The position numbers were made by a program, and so were the translations under genes. Under the pieces are notes generated by a model. It worked only from the letters and a program-made list of their open reading frames with translations, did no database searches and was not told where the DNA came from. Below, piece by piece: positions 33,073 through 42,441 of a DNA stretch of 64,000 bases (position 1 is the stretch's first letter; each line of letters starts with the position of its first letter). The stretch comes from Planococcus beigongshangi (GTDB lineage Bacteria > Bacillota > Bacilli > Bacillales_A > Planococcaceae): positions 186,001 through 250,000 of the forward strand of contig NZ_JADHDU010000002.1 in NCBI RefSeq assembly GCF_016820495.1, read 5' to 3'.

Positions 33073-34826
33073 TTTGACTCGCCTCCCTGCTCGACGAGCG
33101 CCTCTAATTGCTGCAGCTCATACATTTCATAATAGATTCCACGTTTTTTCATCAATTCGTCGTGCGATCCGATCTCCGCCACCGTTCCGGCATCCATCAC
33201 AATAATCTGATGGGCATGCTGGATGGCACTCAAGCGGTGCGAGGTGATGATGGTCGTTTCGCCGGTGCGCGTCCTTTTCAGCGATTCCAGGATCGCTTCT
33301 TCGGTTTTCGCATCCACCGCAGATAGAGAATCGTCCAGTATAAGGAGTTCAGGCTGCATCATCAATGCTCGTGCAATCGAAATCCGCTGTTTCTGCCCGC
33401 CCGATAAGGAAACGCCGCGTTCCCCGACGACCGTATCATAACCATCCGTAAAGTTCAGTATATCCTGATGGATATGGGCGAGCTGAGCCGCTTCCTTGAT
33501 TTCTTCCATTGAAGATTCGGGTCTGGCAAATGAGATATTGCCGGCTACGGATGTCGAAAACAGGAAATGATCCTGCGGCACATAGCCGATCGCCTCACGT
33601 AATTTCTTCTTCCGGTAATCATGGATCTGCCTGCCGCCAAAAGTGATTTCACCGCGATAATTCTCAAATTCACGCAGCAACAGACGCAGAATGGCCGATT
33701 TCCCTGATCCGGTTTTCCCGACGATTCCAAGTGTTTCCCCGCGCTTCAAAGTGAAATGGACATCCCGGAGAGCGGCCCGCTCATCACCGGTGAATTTGAA
33801 TTCCTCCAGATTGAAGATGATGTCGCCTTCCGGATGGATATCGAGTGCACCTGCACGGTCATCGATATCAGCCGGTTCTGCCAGCAGCTGGCGAATCCGG
33901 TCATAGGAGGCGCGCCCGCGTTCCACAATATTGAAAAGCCAGCCGAATGCAAGCATCGGCCAGACAAGCAAACCAAGATAAGCGGTGAACGCAACAAGAT
34001 CCCCGATGGTCATATCTCCATTTACAACGAAATAGGAACCGAAGCCGATGGCGAGAAAATAACAGATGCCGATGATGGCTGAAATTGTCGGGTCGAATAA
34101 TGAATCGACCCGGGCGACACGTATGTTTTCATCGACCACTTTTTTAGACAGCGCCCGAAAATCCTCGATGTCCTCTTTTTCCTGGCCAAACGTCTTTATG
34201 ACTTTCATGCCTGAAATACTTTCCTGGGTTTTATCATTCAACCCGGAAAAAGCTGCCTGTGCATCATGGAAACGAAGATGCATCAGCCGTCCGTAATAAT
34301 TTGTCAAATAAGCCATTAAAGGCAGCGGCAGCAAGACAATCAGCGTCAGCTTCCAGTCGATCGTGATAGCCATCGCCGCGATGACAAACCCCCCTGTCGC
34401 AAGGGAATCGACCAAAGTCAGCACGCCGGCCCCTGCCGTCATCTGCACCGCCTGCAAATCATTGGTCGCATGTGCCATCAAGTCGCCGACCCGCCTCTTC
34501 TGATAAAAAGAAGGAGACATCCGGGTAAAGTGATGGAACAGCTGCCGGCGCAGATTGCGTGCGAGGATGATCGACGATCCGAAGATCATCAGACGCCATG
34601 CATACCGGAGCACATACATGATGATTGCTGATGCCGCCAAGATGCCAAGCCATGTCATAAGATAGGCAGGCGTCAATGTTCCCCTGCTGATTTCATCGAC
34701 GACGAAACCGATGATGCGGGGCGGCAATACACCGAGGGCGGCAACGATCAGCAACATGAAGATGCCTGCAGCGTAGAACTTTTTCCTTTCTTTAAAAAAC
34801 CAGCCCAACTCCAAAAAAACGCGCAT
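33069..34826 (-). CDS. ABC exporter half-transporter, degenerate ATPase subunit (BmrC/YheI-like)
   Basis: 585 aa with the same layout: membrane domain about 1-310, Walker A GKTGSGKSA, signature LSGGQKQRISIARA, H-loop TSHRLSAI. Walker B ends LILDDSLSAVD, so the catalytic Glu is Asp. That makes one of the two composite ATP sites degenerate, exactly as in BmrC of BmrCD. First gene of a two-gene operon. Confidence 0.92.
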   Translation of the reverse strand: MRVFLELGWFFKERKKFYAAGIFMLLIVAALGVLPPRIIGFVVDEISRGTLTPAYLMTWLGILAASAIIMYVLRYAWRLMIFGSSIILARNLRRQLFHHFTRMSPSFYQKRRVGDLMAHATNDLQAVQMTAGAGVLTLVDSLATGGFVIAAMAITIDWKLTLIVLLPLPLMAYLTNYYGRLMHLRFHDAQAAFSGLNDKTQESISGMKVIKTFGQEKEDIEDFRALSKKVVDENIRVARVDSLFDPTISAIIGICYFLAIGFGSYFVVNGDMTIGDLVAFTAYLGLLVWPMLAFGWLFNIVERGRASYDRIRQLLAEPADIDDRAGALDIHPEGDIIFNLEEFKFTGDERAALRDVHFTLKRGETLGIVGKTGSGKSAILRLLLREFENYRGEITFGGRQIHDYRKKKLREAIGYVPQDHFLFSTSVAGNISFARPESSMEEIKEAAQLAHIHQDILNFTDGYDTVVGERGVSLSGGQKQRISIARALMMQPELLILDDSLSAVDAKTEEAILESLKRTRTGETTIITSHRLSAIQHAHQIIVMDAGTVAEIGSHDELMKKRGIYYEMYELQQLEALVEQGGESK

Positions 34827-34951
34827 TCAAACTGTCTCCCTGCTGTATGTTATTGTATGTATCGAACTTTCTCATTTTAGCAAATTATTAGTTAAAAAAG
34901 GAGAACTATTTCGTTTATTGAAGTAATTCAGCCTAAGGGAGGAGAAATGCA

Positions 34952-34991
34952 TGAAAAAACCAATGCGGGCGATGCCTGCATTGGCTTTTGA
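34952..34991 (-). terminator. Terminator of argGH
   Basis: Stem AAAACCAATGC(G)GGC / GCC(T)GCATTGGCTTTT with a 3-base loop; the minus-strand side ends in T's. It lies about 100 bp beyond argH. A weak relic of the palindromic repeat (near 35038-35055) lies between. Confidence 0.65.
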
Positions 34992-35093
34992 ATAAGTTGA
35001 ATTTAAGGGTGCCACAGTATATATAACGCCTTGGTGTCGCTTTGCTGAATATCGGCTTCTAAAGATTATGGGTTTTAGAAAGCTTTCCTTTAT

Positions 35094-36470
35094 TTATCTC
35101 CCTAACAAGTCTTTCGCCTGCTGCAGCTGGATTTTCACTTGTCCGAAACCGGTGCCGCCGTATGATTTCCTTCTGTCGACTGCCGTTCTCGGTTTCAAGG
35201 TTTCGTAAATATCTCCGTCGATCAGCGGACTCGCCGCTTTCATCTCATCAAGCGGCAGATCCAGCAAGTAATGGCCGCGCTGGATGCATGTGAAGACAAG
35301 TTTCCCCGTCACATCATGCGCTTCGCGGAACGGCATGCCTTTTGACGCCAGGTAATCGGCAAGTTCTGTAGCATTCGAAAAATCCGAGGAAACGGCTTTT
35401 TCCATGGAATCGGTGCGGACGGTCATCGTGCGCACCATCCCTTCGAAAATCGGCAGGGAGCCCATCAGCGTGTGGACTGTATCGAACATGCCCTCCTTGT
35501 CTTCCTGCATATCTTTATTGTAGGCAAGCGGCAATCCTTTCAGTGTTGTGAGCAGTCCGAACAGATTGCCGTAGACGCGGCCGGTCTTGCCGCGGATCAA
35601 TTCCGCCATGTCCGGATTTTTCTTTTGCGGCATGATGCTCGATCCGGTTGCGAATGTATCATCCAATTCGATAAAACGGAATTCTTCGCTTGACCAAAGA
35701 ATGATTTCTTCTGCAAAACGGGACATGTGCATCATCAGCATGGATGCATTCGACAGGAATTCCACGATGAAATCCCGGTCACTGACAGCATCGATGCTGT
35801 TCGGATAAACTGCTGAAAAGCCAAGATGCTGCGCAGCCATCTCTCGGTCGATCGGAAACGTCGTGCCGCTCATGGCACCCGCTCCGAGAGGTGACATATC
35901 AATCCGCTTCATGGATTCGGTCAGGCGGTCCTTGTCTCGCTGCAGCATCCAGAAATACGTCAGTAGATGGTGGCCGAAAGAAATAGGCTGGGCACGCTGA
36001 AGATGCGTATAGCCCGGAACGATCGTTTCGACATGCTGTTCTGCCTGCTCAACGATGGCGCCCTGGAATTGACCGACCGCTTCAATGATTTCATGGACCC
36101 GGTTTTTCAGATACAGATGCATATCTGTTGCCACCTGATCGTTACGGCTTCTGCCGGTATGCAGTTTGCCGCCCACCGGTCCGATTTCATCAATCAGGAA
36201 TTTCTCCAGATTCAGGTGGATGTCTTCATTAGCCGTACTGTATTCAAGATCTCCTGCCAGCGCTTTGTCTTCCAATGTATCCAGACCCGAAAGAATCAGG
36301 GCTGTATCTTCATCAGATAAAATTTTGCAGGCGCCGAGCATTTTGACATGGGCCCGGCTGCCTTCCAGATCTTCAAGCACAAGCTTCTGGTCGAAGTGGA
36401 TTGAAGCGCCAAACTCGTCGACCCATTGCTCGGCCGATTTTTGGAAACGGCCCCCCCAGAGCTTTGTCAT
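35094..36470 (-). CDS. argH: Argininosuccinate lyase
   Basis: 458 aa, last step of arginine synthesis (argininosuccinate to arginine and fumarate). The superfamily signature [12 protein letters not shown] (about 280) and [13 protein letters not shown] are present; length is normal. The start overlaps the argG stop (ATGA), with GAGGTG upstream. Confidence 0.97.
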   Translation of the reverse strand: MTKLWGGRFQKSAEQWVDEFGASIHFDQKLVLEDLEGSRAHVKMLGACKILSDEDTALILSGLDTLEDKALAGDLEYSTANEDIHLNLEKFLIDEIGPVGGKLHTGRSRNDQVATDMHLYLKNRVHEIIEAVGQFQGAIVEQAEQHVETIVPGYTHLQRAQPISFGHHLLTYFWMLQRDKDRLTESMKRIDMSPLGAGAMSGTTFPIDREMAAQHLGFSAVYPNSIDAVSDRDFIVEFLSNASMLMMHMSRFAEEIILWSSEEFRFIELDDTFATGSSIMPQKKNPDMAELIRGKTGRVYGNLFGLLTTLKGLPLAYNKDMQEDKEGMFDTVHTLMGSLPIFEGMVRTMTVRTDSMEKAVSSDFSNATELADYLASKGMPFREAHDVTGKLVFTCIQRGHYLLDLPLDEMKAASPLIDGDIYETLKPRTAVDRRKSYGGTGFGQVKIQLQQAKDLLGR

Positions 36471-37699
36471 GATTTCACCTCTATTTTTACCTGTTCCGTT
36501 ACAGCGACCGCTTTTTTATTGACCTGTGCATTGACCACTGTCGGAAGGCCCCATAATTCGATGAAGCCGACTGCCGAATCATGATTGAAAGTATCATCTG
36601 TGGAATATGTCGCCAATTGCTCGCTGTACAATGAATTCAGTGACTTACGCCCTTCAACGATGGCATGGCCCTTGAATAATTTAACACGCACAGTGCCATT
36701 GACGAATTCCTGTGTTTCTTTCAGGAAGGCTTGAAGGGCAACACGAAGCGGTGAGAACCATAATCCTTCATAGATCAATTCCGTCAGTTTCTTCTCGATG
36801 ACCGGTTTGAAATGCGCCATTTCTTTTACAAGCGTGATGTCTTCCAGCTCTTTATGTGCTGCAATCAGCGTCATGGCGGCCGGAGCTTCATAAATTTCAC
36901 GGGATTTGATGCCGACCAGACGATTTTCCACGTGATCGATGCGTCCGATGCCGTGCTTGCCGGCCACTGCATTCAATTCGAAGATCAATTGGGTCAGGCC
37001 GTAGGAAACGCCGTCCAGCTTAACCGGCACCCCTTTATCAAATTCGATTTCGATGAGATCCGGCATATCCGGTGTATCCTCCAGCGCATTCGTCAGTTCA
37101 TAGGCATCCGCCGGGGGTGTCGCCCATGGATCTTCCAGGATGCCGCATTCATTGGCACGTCCCCAGAGATTCATATCGATGGAGAACGGGCTGTCCAGAT
37201 TGACCGGAATCGGCACATTATGCTGTTTCGCATATGCGATTTCTTCATCACGCGACCATCCCCATTGTCTGACCGGCGCTACGACTTCAAGATCCGGATT
37301 CAGCGATTTGATGGATACTTCAAAACGCACTTGGTCATTCCCTTTTCCTGTACAGCCGTGCGCTACTGCCGTTGCTCCGGATTGTTCCGCGATCTCCACG
37401 AGTTTTTTGGAAATGAGCGGACGTGACAATGCCGACACGAGTGGATACTTGCCTTCATATAATGTATGGGCCTGCATGGAAATAAGGGCATATTCTCCGG
37501 CAAATTCATCGCGTGCATCGATCATATAACTTTCAGTCGCACCGACTTGAAGAGCTTTTTGTTTGATGAATTCAAGATCTTTGCCTTCTCCGATGTCCAG
37601 GCACACAGCCACTACGTCATATCCTTCTGATTTAAGCCAAGGAATGGCCACCGATGTATCAAGTCCACCTGAGTATGCAAGTACGATTTTTTTATTCAA
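36467..37699 (-). CDS. argG: Argininosuccinate synthase
   Basis: 410 aa from TTG 37699, which has AAAGGTGG 7 bases upstream; the longer frame to 37729 has no ribosome site. It joins citrulline and aspartate with ATP. The P-loop-like [12 protein letters not shown] is directly at the N-terminus, and [13 protein letters not shown] and [12 protein letters not shown] are further family motifs. First gene of argGH, behind an ARG box. Confidence 0.96.
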   Translation of the reverse strand: MNKKIVLAYSGGLDTSVAIPWLKSEGYDVVAVCLDIGEGKDLEFIKQKALQVGATESYMIDARDEFAGEYALISMQAHTLYEGKYPLVSALSRPLISKKLVEIAEQSGATAVAHGCTGKGNDQVRFEVSIKSLNPDLEVVAPVRQWGWSRDEEIAYAKQHNVPIPVNLDSPFSIDMNLWGRANECGILEDPWATPPADAYELTNALEDTPDMPDLIEIEFDKGVPVKLDGVSYGLTQLIFELNAVAGKHGIGRIDHVENRLVGIKSREIYEAPAAMTLIAAHKELEDITLVKEMAHFKPVIEKKLTELIYEGLWFSPLRVALQAFLKETQEFVNGTVRVKLFKGHAIVEGRKSLNSLYSEQLATYSTDDTFNHDSAVGFIELWGLPTVVNAQVNKKAVAVTEQVKIEVKS

Positions 37700-37712
37700 T
37701 AGAATTACCACC

Positions 37713-37730
37713 TTTGTATTTTTATACAAT
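37713..37730. promoter_or_regulatory. ARG box (AhrC/ArgR operator) upstream of argG
   Basis: The minus strand reads ATTGTATAAAAATACAAA, matching 16 of 18 positions of WNTGAATWWWWATTCANW. It lies just upstream of the argG ribosome site. A weaker second half-match (about 37735-37755) lies beside it, the usual tandem arrangement. Confidence 0.6.
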
Positions 37731-37810
37731 ATTTAAAGTTAATATACATACAATAGCATGCATGAAAATAACTTGCAAGTGGCAGCCGGAAGAAAATGTG
37801 GACAAAAAAA

Positions 37811-37838
37811 GAACGTCGGGAACAGGTTCCCAACGTTC
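37811..37838 (-). terminator. Terminator after the lipoprotein gene
   Basis: Stem GAACGTTGGGAAC/GTTCCCGACGTTC (one mismatch, 2-base loop) with a 7-T tract on the minus strand. Confidence 0.8.
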
Positions 37839-37843
37839 TGCAG

Positions 37844-38425
37844 TCAACTTGCGTCTTCTTTTTCCGTATCTTCATTTCCTACGGTATATTCATGAGTATC
37901 CATATTTATGCGGACTTCCTGCATTTCTCCACTTTCCATATTATTGAACAGGAATCCAATTTCGTTATTGCGTACGATCGGCTGCCCCATGATCAACAGG
38001 CTCGCGAGCTGTTCCTTGTTGATATACGCCTGCAATGCTTCTGCCTGTTTGACCGATTCTTCATCATTCAGGATGGTGATGCCCTGTGCTTCAGCCTCCA
38101 GCGGAAAAACCTGGTCAAGCGGCCCTTTGTAATCGATATCCACTTTCATGCCTGTGCGGATGTCGCTCAGCACTTTATCAGTCGTTTCACTGCCGTCATC
38201 GGAATCCACCGTCACATCTTCCCCGACAGAAAAATAAATATTATTGACGAGCACTTTATCATTGCGGATCTGTGTAATAAAGCCGCTTTCCGTCATTTCC
38301 ATCTGCTCTTGAACAGCAGCGTTCTCTTCTTTCGTTTCTGTTTCAGCAGGTTTTGCTTCGTCGTCTGAACAAGCTGACAGAACAAGCATGCCAGCCAATA
38401 AGATACCCCATTTTTTCAAATTCAT
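37844..38425 (-). CDS. Hypothetical lipoprotein
   Basis: 193 aa. The signal peptide ends in the lipobox VLSAC (C19), followed by an acidic linker. Residues about 48-118 (GFITQIRNDKVLVNNIYFSV ... FPLEAEAQGITIL) resemble the beta-rich DUF3221-type domain found in Bacillus lipoproteins. Residues about 125-180 form a second small domain. No enzyme motif. AAAGGATG precedes the ATG. Function unknown; monocistronic. Confidence 0.65.
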   Translation of the reverse strand: MNLKKWGILLAGMLVLSACSDDEAKPAETETKEENAAVQEQMEMTESGFITQIRNDKVLVNNIYFSVGEDVTVDSDDGSETTDKVLSDIRTGMKVDIDYKGPLDQVFPLEAEAQGITILNDEESVKQAEALQAYINKEQLASLLIMGQPIVRNNEIGFLFNNMESGEMQEVRINMDTHEYTVGNEDTEKEDAS

Positions 38426-38528
38426 TCATCCTTTTCGAGTTAATCATGATGGCCTTCAGCAACTTGCTGGACGGGTATATTTTACACGGACAGAGGAATT
38501 GTTGCAATAAAAAAAATTAACAGCTTAT

Positions 38529-39476
38529 TCAAGCTTCTTTATAATAGAAGATTCCGTTTTCATCCATGCGCTCCAGGATGAGTCCATCTTCCAGCAGGTA
38601 ATCGATTTGGCCGATCGTTTCGGAAAGTGTCAACCCCAGCTCTTTTTCATAAGCGTGCGGAAACAGCTCAGCAGTAAGTTGATAAACCGTTTTTTCTTCA
38701 GCGGAAATCATGGCAAGCACTTTCATCGCGCGCTGATGCTGTTTGGCGAGCCGTCCCGAAACAAGCTCATGGACATCCCGGACCTCTTCGCCGTGCCCGC
38801 TGTAGATGACATCAATAGGCATCTTCAAAAGGCGCGACAATGAAGCATTGTATTGCAGCAGGGATTTTGGCCTGCCCATCTTCGGATCCAGCGGCGGTTC
38901 GATCAACGGGTTAGATGAAACTTTTGCGATGACATGGTCCCCGCCGATCATTTCCCTCGTTTCTTCATTCCAGAAGGATAAATGGCTTTGCGCATGTCCC
39001 AGTGTTTCCATGACTGCCCAGCCCGGATGGCCCGGCAGCACATCTCCTTCATTAATCGTCATATCGAGCGGACGTGAACCCATCAGGCTCAGTGGGCGTT
39101 TCATGCGCTTGATCCAGAAAAGCTGGTCTTCCGGCACCCCTTCTTCTTTTAAACGTTCATAATAGAAGGCGTCATGGAAATCAAAGAAAGCCTGATCCCG
39201 TCGCAGCCAAAGATTATTATACGGATGTCCATACAGTTTGGCCTTTTCAAAACCGTCTATCCAGCCGGCATGGTCTGGATGGTGATGAGTCAAGACGATT
39301 TGCTCGACATCTTCCGGCTGGATGCCGGCTCTATTCAGCCCGAATTTCAAAGCCTCCCAGGCTTCCGGCGTTTTCGGTCCGGCGTCGACCAATGTCAGCG
39401 CGTCCCCTTTCAAAAGATATGCGTTTACGTCCCCGACGGCGAAAGGTGTCGGAATAACTATTTTATGTATACTCAA
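38529..39476 (-). CDS. yqjP: MBL-fold metallohydrolase (YqjP-like)
   Basis: 315 aa. The zinc motif is THHHPDHAG (H-x-H-x-D-H, about 62-67), with later ligands in TLGHAQSHLSFW and GGDH and YSGHGEE. A C-terminal winged-helix region (about 235-315) is typical of the lactamase_B plus DUF-type proteins related to LACTB2. Substrate unknown. The start is TTG 39476 with AAGGGGAG 7 bases upstream. It is divergent from proC, as yqjP is in B. subtilis. Confidence 0.82.
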   Translation of the reverse strand: MSIHKIVIPTPFAVGDVNAYLLKGDALTLVDAGPKTPEAWEALKFGLNRAGIQPEDVEQIVLTHHHPDHAGWIDGFEKAKLYGHPYNNLWLRRDQAFFDFHDAFYYERLKEEGVPEDQLFWIKRMKRPLSLMGSRPLDMTINEGDVLPGHPGWAVMETLGHAQSHLSFWNEETREMIGGDHVIAKVSSNPLIEPPLDPKMGRPKSLLQYNASLSRLLKMPIDVIYSGHGEEVRDVHELVSGRLAKQHQRAMKVLAMISAEEKTVYQLTAELFPHAYEKELGLTLSETIGQIDYLLEDGLILERMDENGIFYYKEA

Positions 39477-39556
39477 ATTATTCTCCCCTTAAAAAAATGA
39501 ATGGCTGTTCATCCATCATACCGTGAAATTAAGCTCCCGTCACGCACAGGGGCCAT

Positions 39557-39585
39557 TTGACATCCATTTGGGTGGTCCGTATAAT
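39557..39585 (+). promoter_or_regulatory. Sigma-A promoter of the proC leader
   Basis: Exact consensus boxes: TTGACA (39557-39562), 17 bp, TATAAT (39580-39585). Confidence 0.85.
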
Positions 39586-39594
39586 CTAGATACA

Positions 39595-39835
39595 TATATA
39601 AGCGTTGAGAAAGACCAGTACAAAAGGTGATGGTGTAAAGAGAGTGACGCTGAAGCTGAAATGCGCACCCCCTCTCCCTTTCGGAACCTGCTTTTGAGCT
39701 GCCGCTAAAAACGGCCGTAGATCCGCGTTAAGGGTATGAAAGTGGTGTCTTTAGAGACAAAGCTAGGTGGTACCGCGGAAACAGAGCGTTTTCGTCCTTG
39801 ATCAACAGGGATGAATGCGCTTTTTATTTTGGATG
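39595..39835 (+). ncRNA. T-box leader, probably proline-specific
   Basis: The T-box sequence AGGTGGTACCGCGG is at 39764-39777 and pairs into antiterminator or terminator stems. The terminator is AGCGTTTTCGTCCTTG ... ATGCGCTTTTTATTTT, ending near 39832. In the long Stem I region, GGAACCTGC near 39690 offers CCT (Pro) as specifier, in the usual GAA-codon-GC setting. Uncharged tRNA-Pro would turn on proC. The class call is firm; the specifier is inferred from position and gene. Confidence 0.9.
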
Positions 39836-39851
39836 AAGGAAGTGGAGAAAG

Positions 39852-40655
39852 ATGAAAATCGTATGTGTTGGAGCCGGATCCATGGCTGAATCCATGATTC
39901 ATGGCTGGATCAATAAACGGATCATGAAGCCGGAGGAAATTTCGGTGATGAACCGTTCAGACCAGGATCGCCTGGAATTCCTGAACGGTGAATACGGAGT
40001 CAATATAGTAGATGAAGATAAGACCGAATTGAAGGATGCGAATTTCATCCTTCTCGCAATGAAACCGAAAGATGTGGCAGCAGCACTTGCCGGCATCAAG
40101 AAAAAATTGACGGGCAATACCGTCATCATCTCTGTCGCTGCAGGCGTCTCCATCGAGACGATCCAGCGCCATGTCGGAAACTTCCCGGTCGCCCGTGTAA
40201 TGCCGAATACATCCGCACAGGTCGGCAAGTCGGCAAGCGGTGTTGCATGGAGCAAATACGTAACGGTCGAACAGCAGCACGAACTTCGGAAGCTGCTGTC
40301 TTCGATCGGCAGTGTCACTGTAGTGGAAGAAGACCAACTGCATGCGGTGACGGGTGTCGCCGGCAGCGGTCCTGCCTATCTCTATTATTTCGCTGAGGCG
40401 ATGCAGCAAGCAGGCGTCGATAACGGACTGTCATCAGCAGACGCCAAGAAATTGGTGCGGCAGACTTTCCTTGGTGCTGCTGAAATGATGCAGCAGGAAG
40501 ATTTTGCTGAACTGCGCCAGAAAGTGACGAGCCCGAATGGAACTACTGCAGCCGGCCTCAAATCCTTGGCAGACAACCAGTTCAGCGACATCGTCGGACA
40601 ATGCGTACGGGCAGCGACCGACCGCTCACGTGAGCTCGGGAAGGAATTCAAATAA
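39852..40655 (+). CDS. proC: Pyrroline-5-carboxylate reductase
   Basis: 267 aa, NAD(P)H-dependent last step of proline synthesis. N-terminal Rossmann loop [12 protein letters not shown]-terminal signature [17 protein letters not shown] (about 165-181) and a dimerisation bundle with [12 protein letters not shown]. Position and order match proI (yqjO) of B. subtilis. Controlled by the T-box upstream. Confidence 0.95.
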   Translation: MKIVCVGAGSMAESMIHGWINKRIMKPEEISVMNRSDQDRLEFLNGEYGVNIVDEDKTELKDANFILLAMKPKDVAAALAGIKKKLTGNTVIISVAAGVSIETIQRHVGNFPVARVMPNTSAQVGKSASGVAWSKYVTVEQQHELRKLLSSIGSVTVVEEDQLHAVTGVAGSGPAYLYYFAEAMQQAGVDNGLSSADAKKLVRQTFLGAAEMMQQEDFAELRQKVTSPNGTTAAGLKSLADNQFSDIVGQCVRAATDRSRELGKEFK

Positions 40656-40698
40656 TGTTTTCGTTATACTGGGAATATGTATAAGGGGGGAATTGTCC

Positions 40699-41715
40699 AT
40701 GGCAAAGCTTTTCGAACCGCTGACAATAAAAAATGTGACCTTTAAAAACAGGATTGTAATGGCACCGATGTGCATGTATGAAAGCGAACAAGAAGACGGC
40801 TTTGTGACGGACTGGCACCGGATCCATTATCCAGCACGTGCCGTCGGCGGCACAGGATTGATCATCCTCGAAGCGACAGCCGTTCAGCAACAGGGGCGTA
40901 TCTCTGCCCGAGACCTTGGCATCTGGCAGGACGGCCACATCGAAGGGCTGGCAGAACTCGTGCGCCTGATGGAGCCATATGGTGCCAAAAGCGGTATCCA
41001 GCTGGCACATGCCGGAAGAAAAGCGACAGTCGACGGCGATATTCATGCCCCCTCTTCGATCGCCTTCAATGAATCGTATAAGACGCCGGTCGAGATGACG
41101 GCAGCGGATATAGCGGAAACGGTGGAAGCCTTCCGCCAAGCGGCCATTCGCGCCGGCCATGCAGGATTCGATGTCATTGAACTCCATGCTGCACATGGTT
41201 ATCTGCTGAACGAATTCCTGTCTCCCCTTTCCAATAAGCGGACAGATGATTACGGTGGATCGGCCGAAAACCGCTACCGTTTTTTGAGGGAAGTGATTGA
41301 TGCGGTGAATGATGTGTGGCAAAAGCCTTTATTTGTCAGGATTTCTGCCCATGATTATACCGAGGGCGGCATGACGCCAGAACAATATCTTGAAATGGCG
41401 GTCTGGATGAAAGAGCAGGGCGTCGACCTGGTCGATGTCAGTTCAGGTGCACTCGTACCGGCGAAAATCCCGGTTTATCCCGGATATCAGGTCCCGTTTG
41501 CCGAAACCATCAAACACGGTGCAAATATGGCGACAGGAGCTGTCGGCCTGATTACGAACCCTCTCCATGCTGAGGAAATTCTTCAGAATGACCGGGCTGA
41601 CCTGATTTTTCTTGCACGTGAATTGCTGCGGGATCCATACTGGCCTTACCGTGCCTCGAAAGAATTGGACGCTGAAATCGATGTGCCGGTCCCTTATAAA
41701 CGCGGCTGGATATAA
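40699..41715 (+). CDS. namA: NADPH dehydrogenase NamA (old yellow enzyme, YqjM)
   Basis: 338 aa from ATG 40699, the exact length of B. subtilis YqjM, with AAGGGGGG 10 bases upstream; the open frame extends into proC but without a site. FMN-binding TIM barrel: [14 protein letters not shown] (with the regulatory Cys), [24 protein letters not shown], and [12 protein letters not shown]. It reduces alpha,beta-unsaturated carbonyls and nitro compounds, which would complement the quinone-stress genes at 10 kb. Confidence 0.95.
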   Translation: MAKLFEPLTIKNVTFKNRIVMAPMCMYESEQEDGFVTDWHRIHYPARAVGGTGLIILEATAVQQQGRISARDLGIWQDGHIEGLAELVRLMEPYGAKSGIQLAHAGRKATVDGDIHAPSSIAFNESYKTPVEMTAADIAETVEAFRQAAIRAGHAGFDVIELHAAHGYLLNEFLSPLSNKRTDDYGGSAENRYRFLREVIDAVNDVWQKPLFVRISAHDYTEGGMTPEQYLEMAVWMKEQGVDLVDVSSGALVPAKIPVYPGYQVPFAETIKHGANMATGAVGLITNPLHAEEILQNDRADLIFLARELLRDPYWPYRASKELDAEIDVPVPYKRGWI

Positions 41716-41720
41716 GTCAG

Positions 41721-41748
41721 TTGCAAATTAGACTGGATTTAGTATAAT
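41721..41748 (+). promoter_or_regulatory. Promoter of the antitoxin RNA
   Basis: TTGCAA (41721-41726), 16 bp, TATAAT (41743-41748). Strong sigma-A type. It lies just past the namA stop and leads into a non-coding stretch. Confidence 0.7.
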
Positions 41749-41754
41749 TAATGT

Positions 41755-41948
41755 AAAGTACGTATAGCGAAGGCAACCGGTAAGCGAAGGATCTTTTGAT
41801 CTTGTGCCCCGGCTGCCGGAGACTAGACTAAAAAAACCGAATGCTTGCGCATTCGGCCAGCTGTATGCCGCGATCTTAGAGCGGTTGGCTGGAATTCCAG
41901 GCATTAAATAACCGTCATTCCACGCCACATGGGACGGTTATTTTTTTT
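41755..41948 (+). ncRNA. Putative antisense antitoxin RNA (RatA-like)
   Basis: A transcript of about 190 nt is predicted between the promoter at 41721-41748 and a terminator (AATAACCGTC / GACGGTTATT at about 41916-41940, then 9 T's). It has no good ORF. Its 3' half is complementary to the 3' end of the toxin transcript, which should end at the minus-strand hairpin CCGAATGC/GCATTCGG with T7 (about 41831-41858). The overlap is about 110 nt. This is the convergent layout of TxpA/RatA and BsrG/SR4. Confidence 0.65.
41829..41858 (-). terminator. Terminator of the toxin transcript
   Basis: Perfect 8-bp stem CCGAATGC/GCATTCGG with loop GCAA and a minus-strand 7-T tract. It lies inside the antisense RNA region. 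Confidence 0.7.
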
Positions 41949-42045
41949 TATTGGTGACTAAAATCATCGAAATAATCAAGCTTAAGCCGCTGATTGTCAG
42001 CCCGATACTCGTGAACACCAGTCCGAATGATTCGTTAATCGTCAT
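41938..42045 (-). CDS. Putative type I toxin peptide (TxpA/holin-like toxin family)
   Basis: A 35-aa peptide beginning MTINESFGLVFTSIG and ending SMILVTNKKK: short polar start, one hydrophobic helix, lysine tail. This is the build of the TxpA/BsrG-type 'putative holin-like toxins' of Firmicutes, which insert in the membrane. AAAGGGGGTGGTG stands directly upstream of the ATG, the strong ribosome site usual for these genes. It is convergent with the antisense RNA above. The TAAAAT -10 box at 42107-42102 sits next to a LexA-like box. Confidence 0.7.
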   Translation of the reverse strand: MTINESFGLVFTSIGLTISGLSLIISMILVTNKKK

Positions 42046-42101
42046 ATCACCACCCCCTTTCCCAGGGAATGGCCAAACCGCCCTCATACAGCTGTACCTT
42101 T

Positions 42102-42130
42102 ATTTTACCATAAAACGAACGTTTGTTCTA
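42102..42130 (-). promoter_or_regulatory. Toxin promoter with LexA-like box
   Basis: On the minus strand a TAAAAT -10 (42107-42102) lies 17 bp from a poor -35 (TAGAAC, 42130-42125). The plus strand reads CGAACGTTTGTTCT at 42116-42129, a CGAAC-N4-GTTC site matching 12 of 14 positions of the Gram-positive SOS box. It covers the -35 and spacer, where LexA would block RNA polymerase. Confidence 0.5.
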
Positions 42131-42262
42131 TTAATAATCAGAAATTAAATATAATTATCCATTAATATGAAGAAATTTAATAGGTCGTGGTAATTTTTTT
42201 TATTACCTACTGAATAATCGATATATTTTACTAAAAGTTTAAATGATAATTTTTCAATAAGC

Positions 42263-42280
42263 GATATGCTGCAAAACAGC
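42263..42280. repeat. Solo end of the dispersed palindromic element
   Basis: GATATGCTGCAAAACAGC, followed by TGCGAAG. It shares the GCAAAACAGC core with the full copies. No partner end is nearby. Confidence 0.55.
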
Positions 42281-42398
42281 TGCGAAGACACTAGCCGACG
42301 TTCGCGAATATAAGTTTGCCGTGCGCCGAAGCGCTATTCCTGTTATTTCTTTAGTTCAACCCAAAAAAGTTCTTTGAGTTTCTTCATTGTTCCCCATA

Positions 42399-42428
42399 AA
42401 AAAAGAAACCCCATCAATATGAGGCTTC
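42399..42428 (-). terminator. Terminator of rnz
   Basis: Stem GAAGCCTCAT/ATGGGGTTTC (one G-T pair and one mismatch) with a 4-base loop and a 7-T minus-strand tract. Confidence 0.75.
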
Positions 42429-42441
42429 CTGCTTTTCTCCC

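Larger units (their letters stand above)
42131..42441. other. Intergenic region between toxin promoter and rnz
   Basis: AT-rich sequence without a gene. It contains a solo repeat end (42263-42280) and the rnz terminator (42405-42428). Confidence 0.6.
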
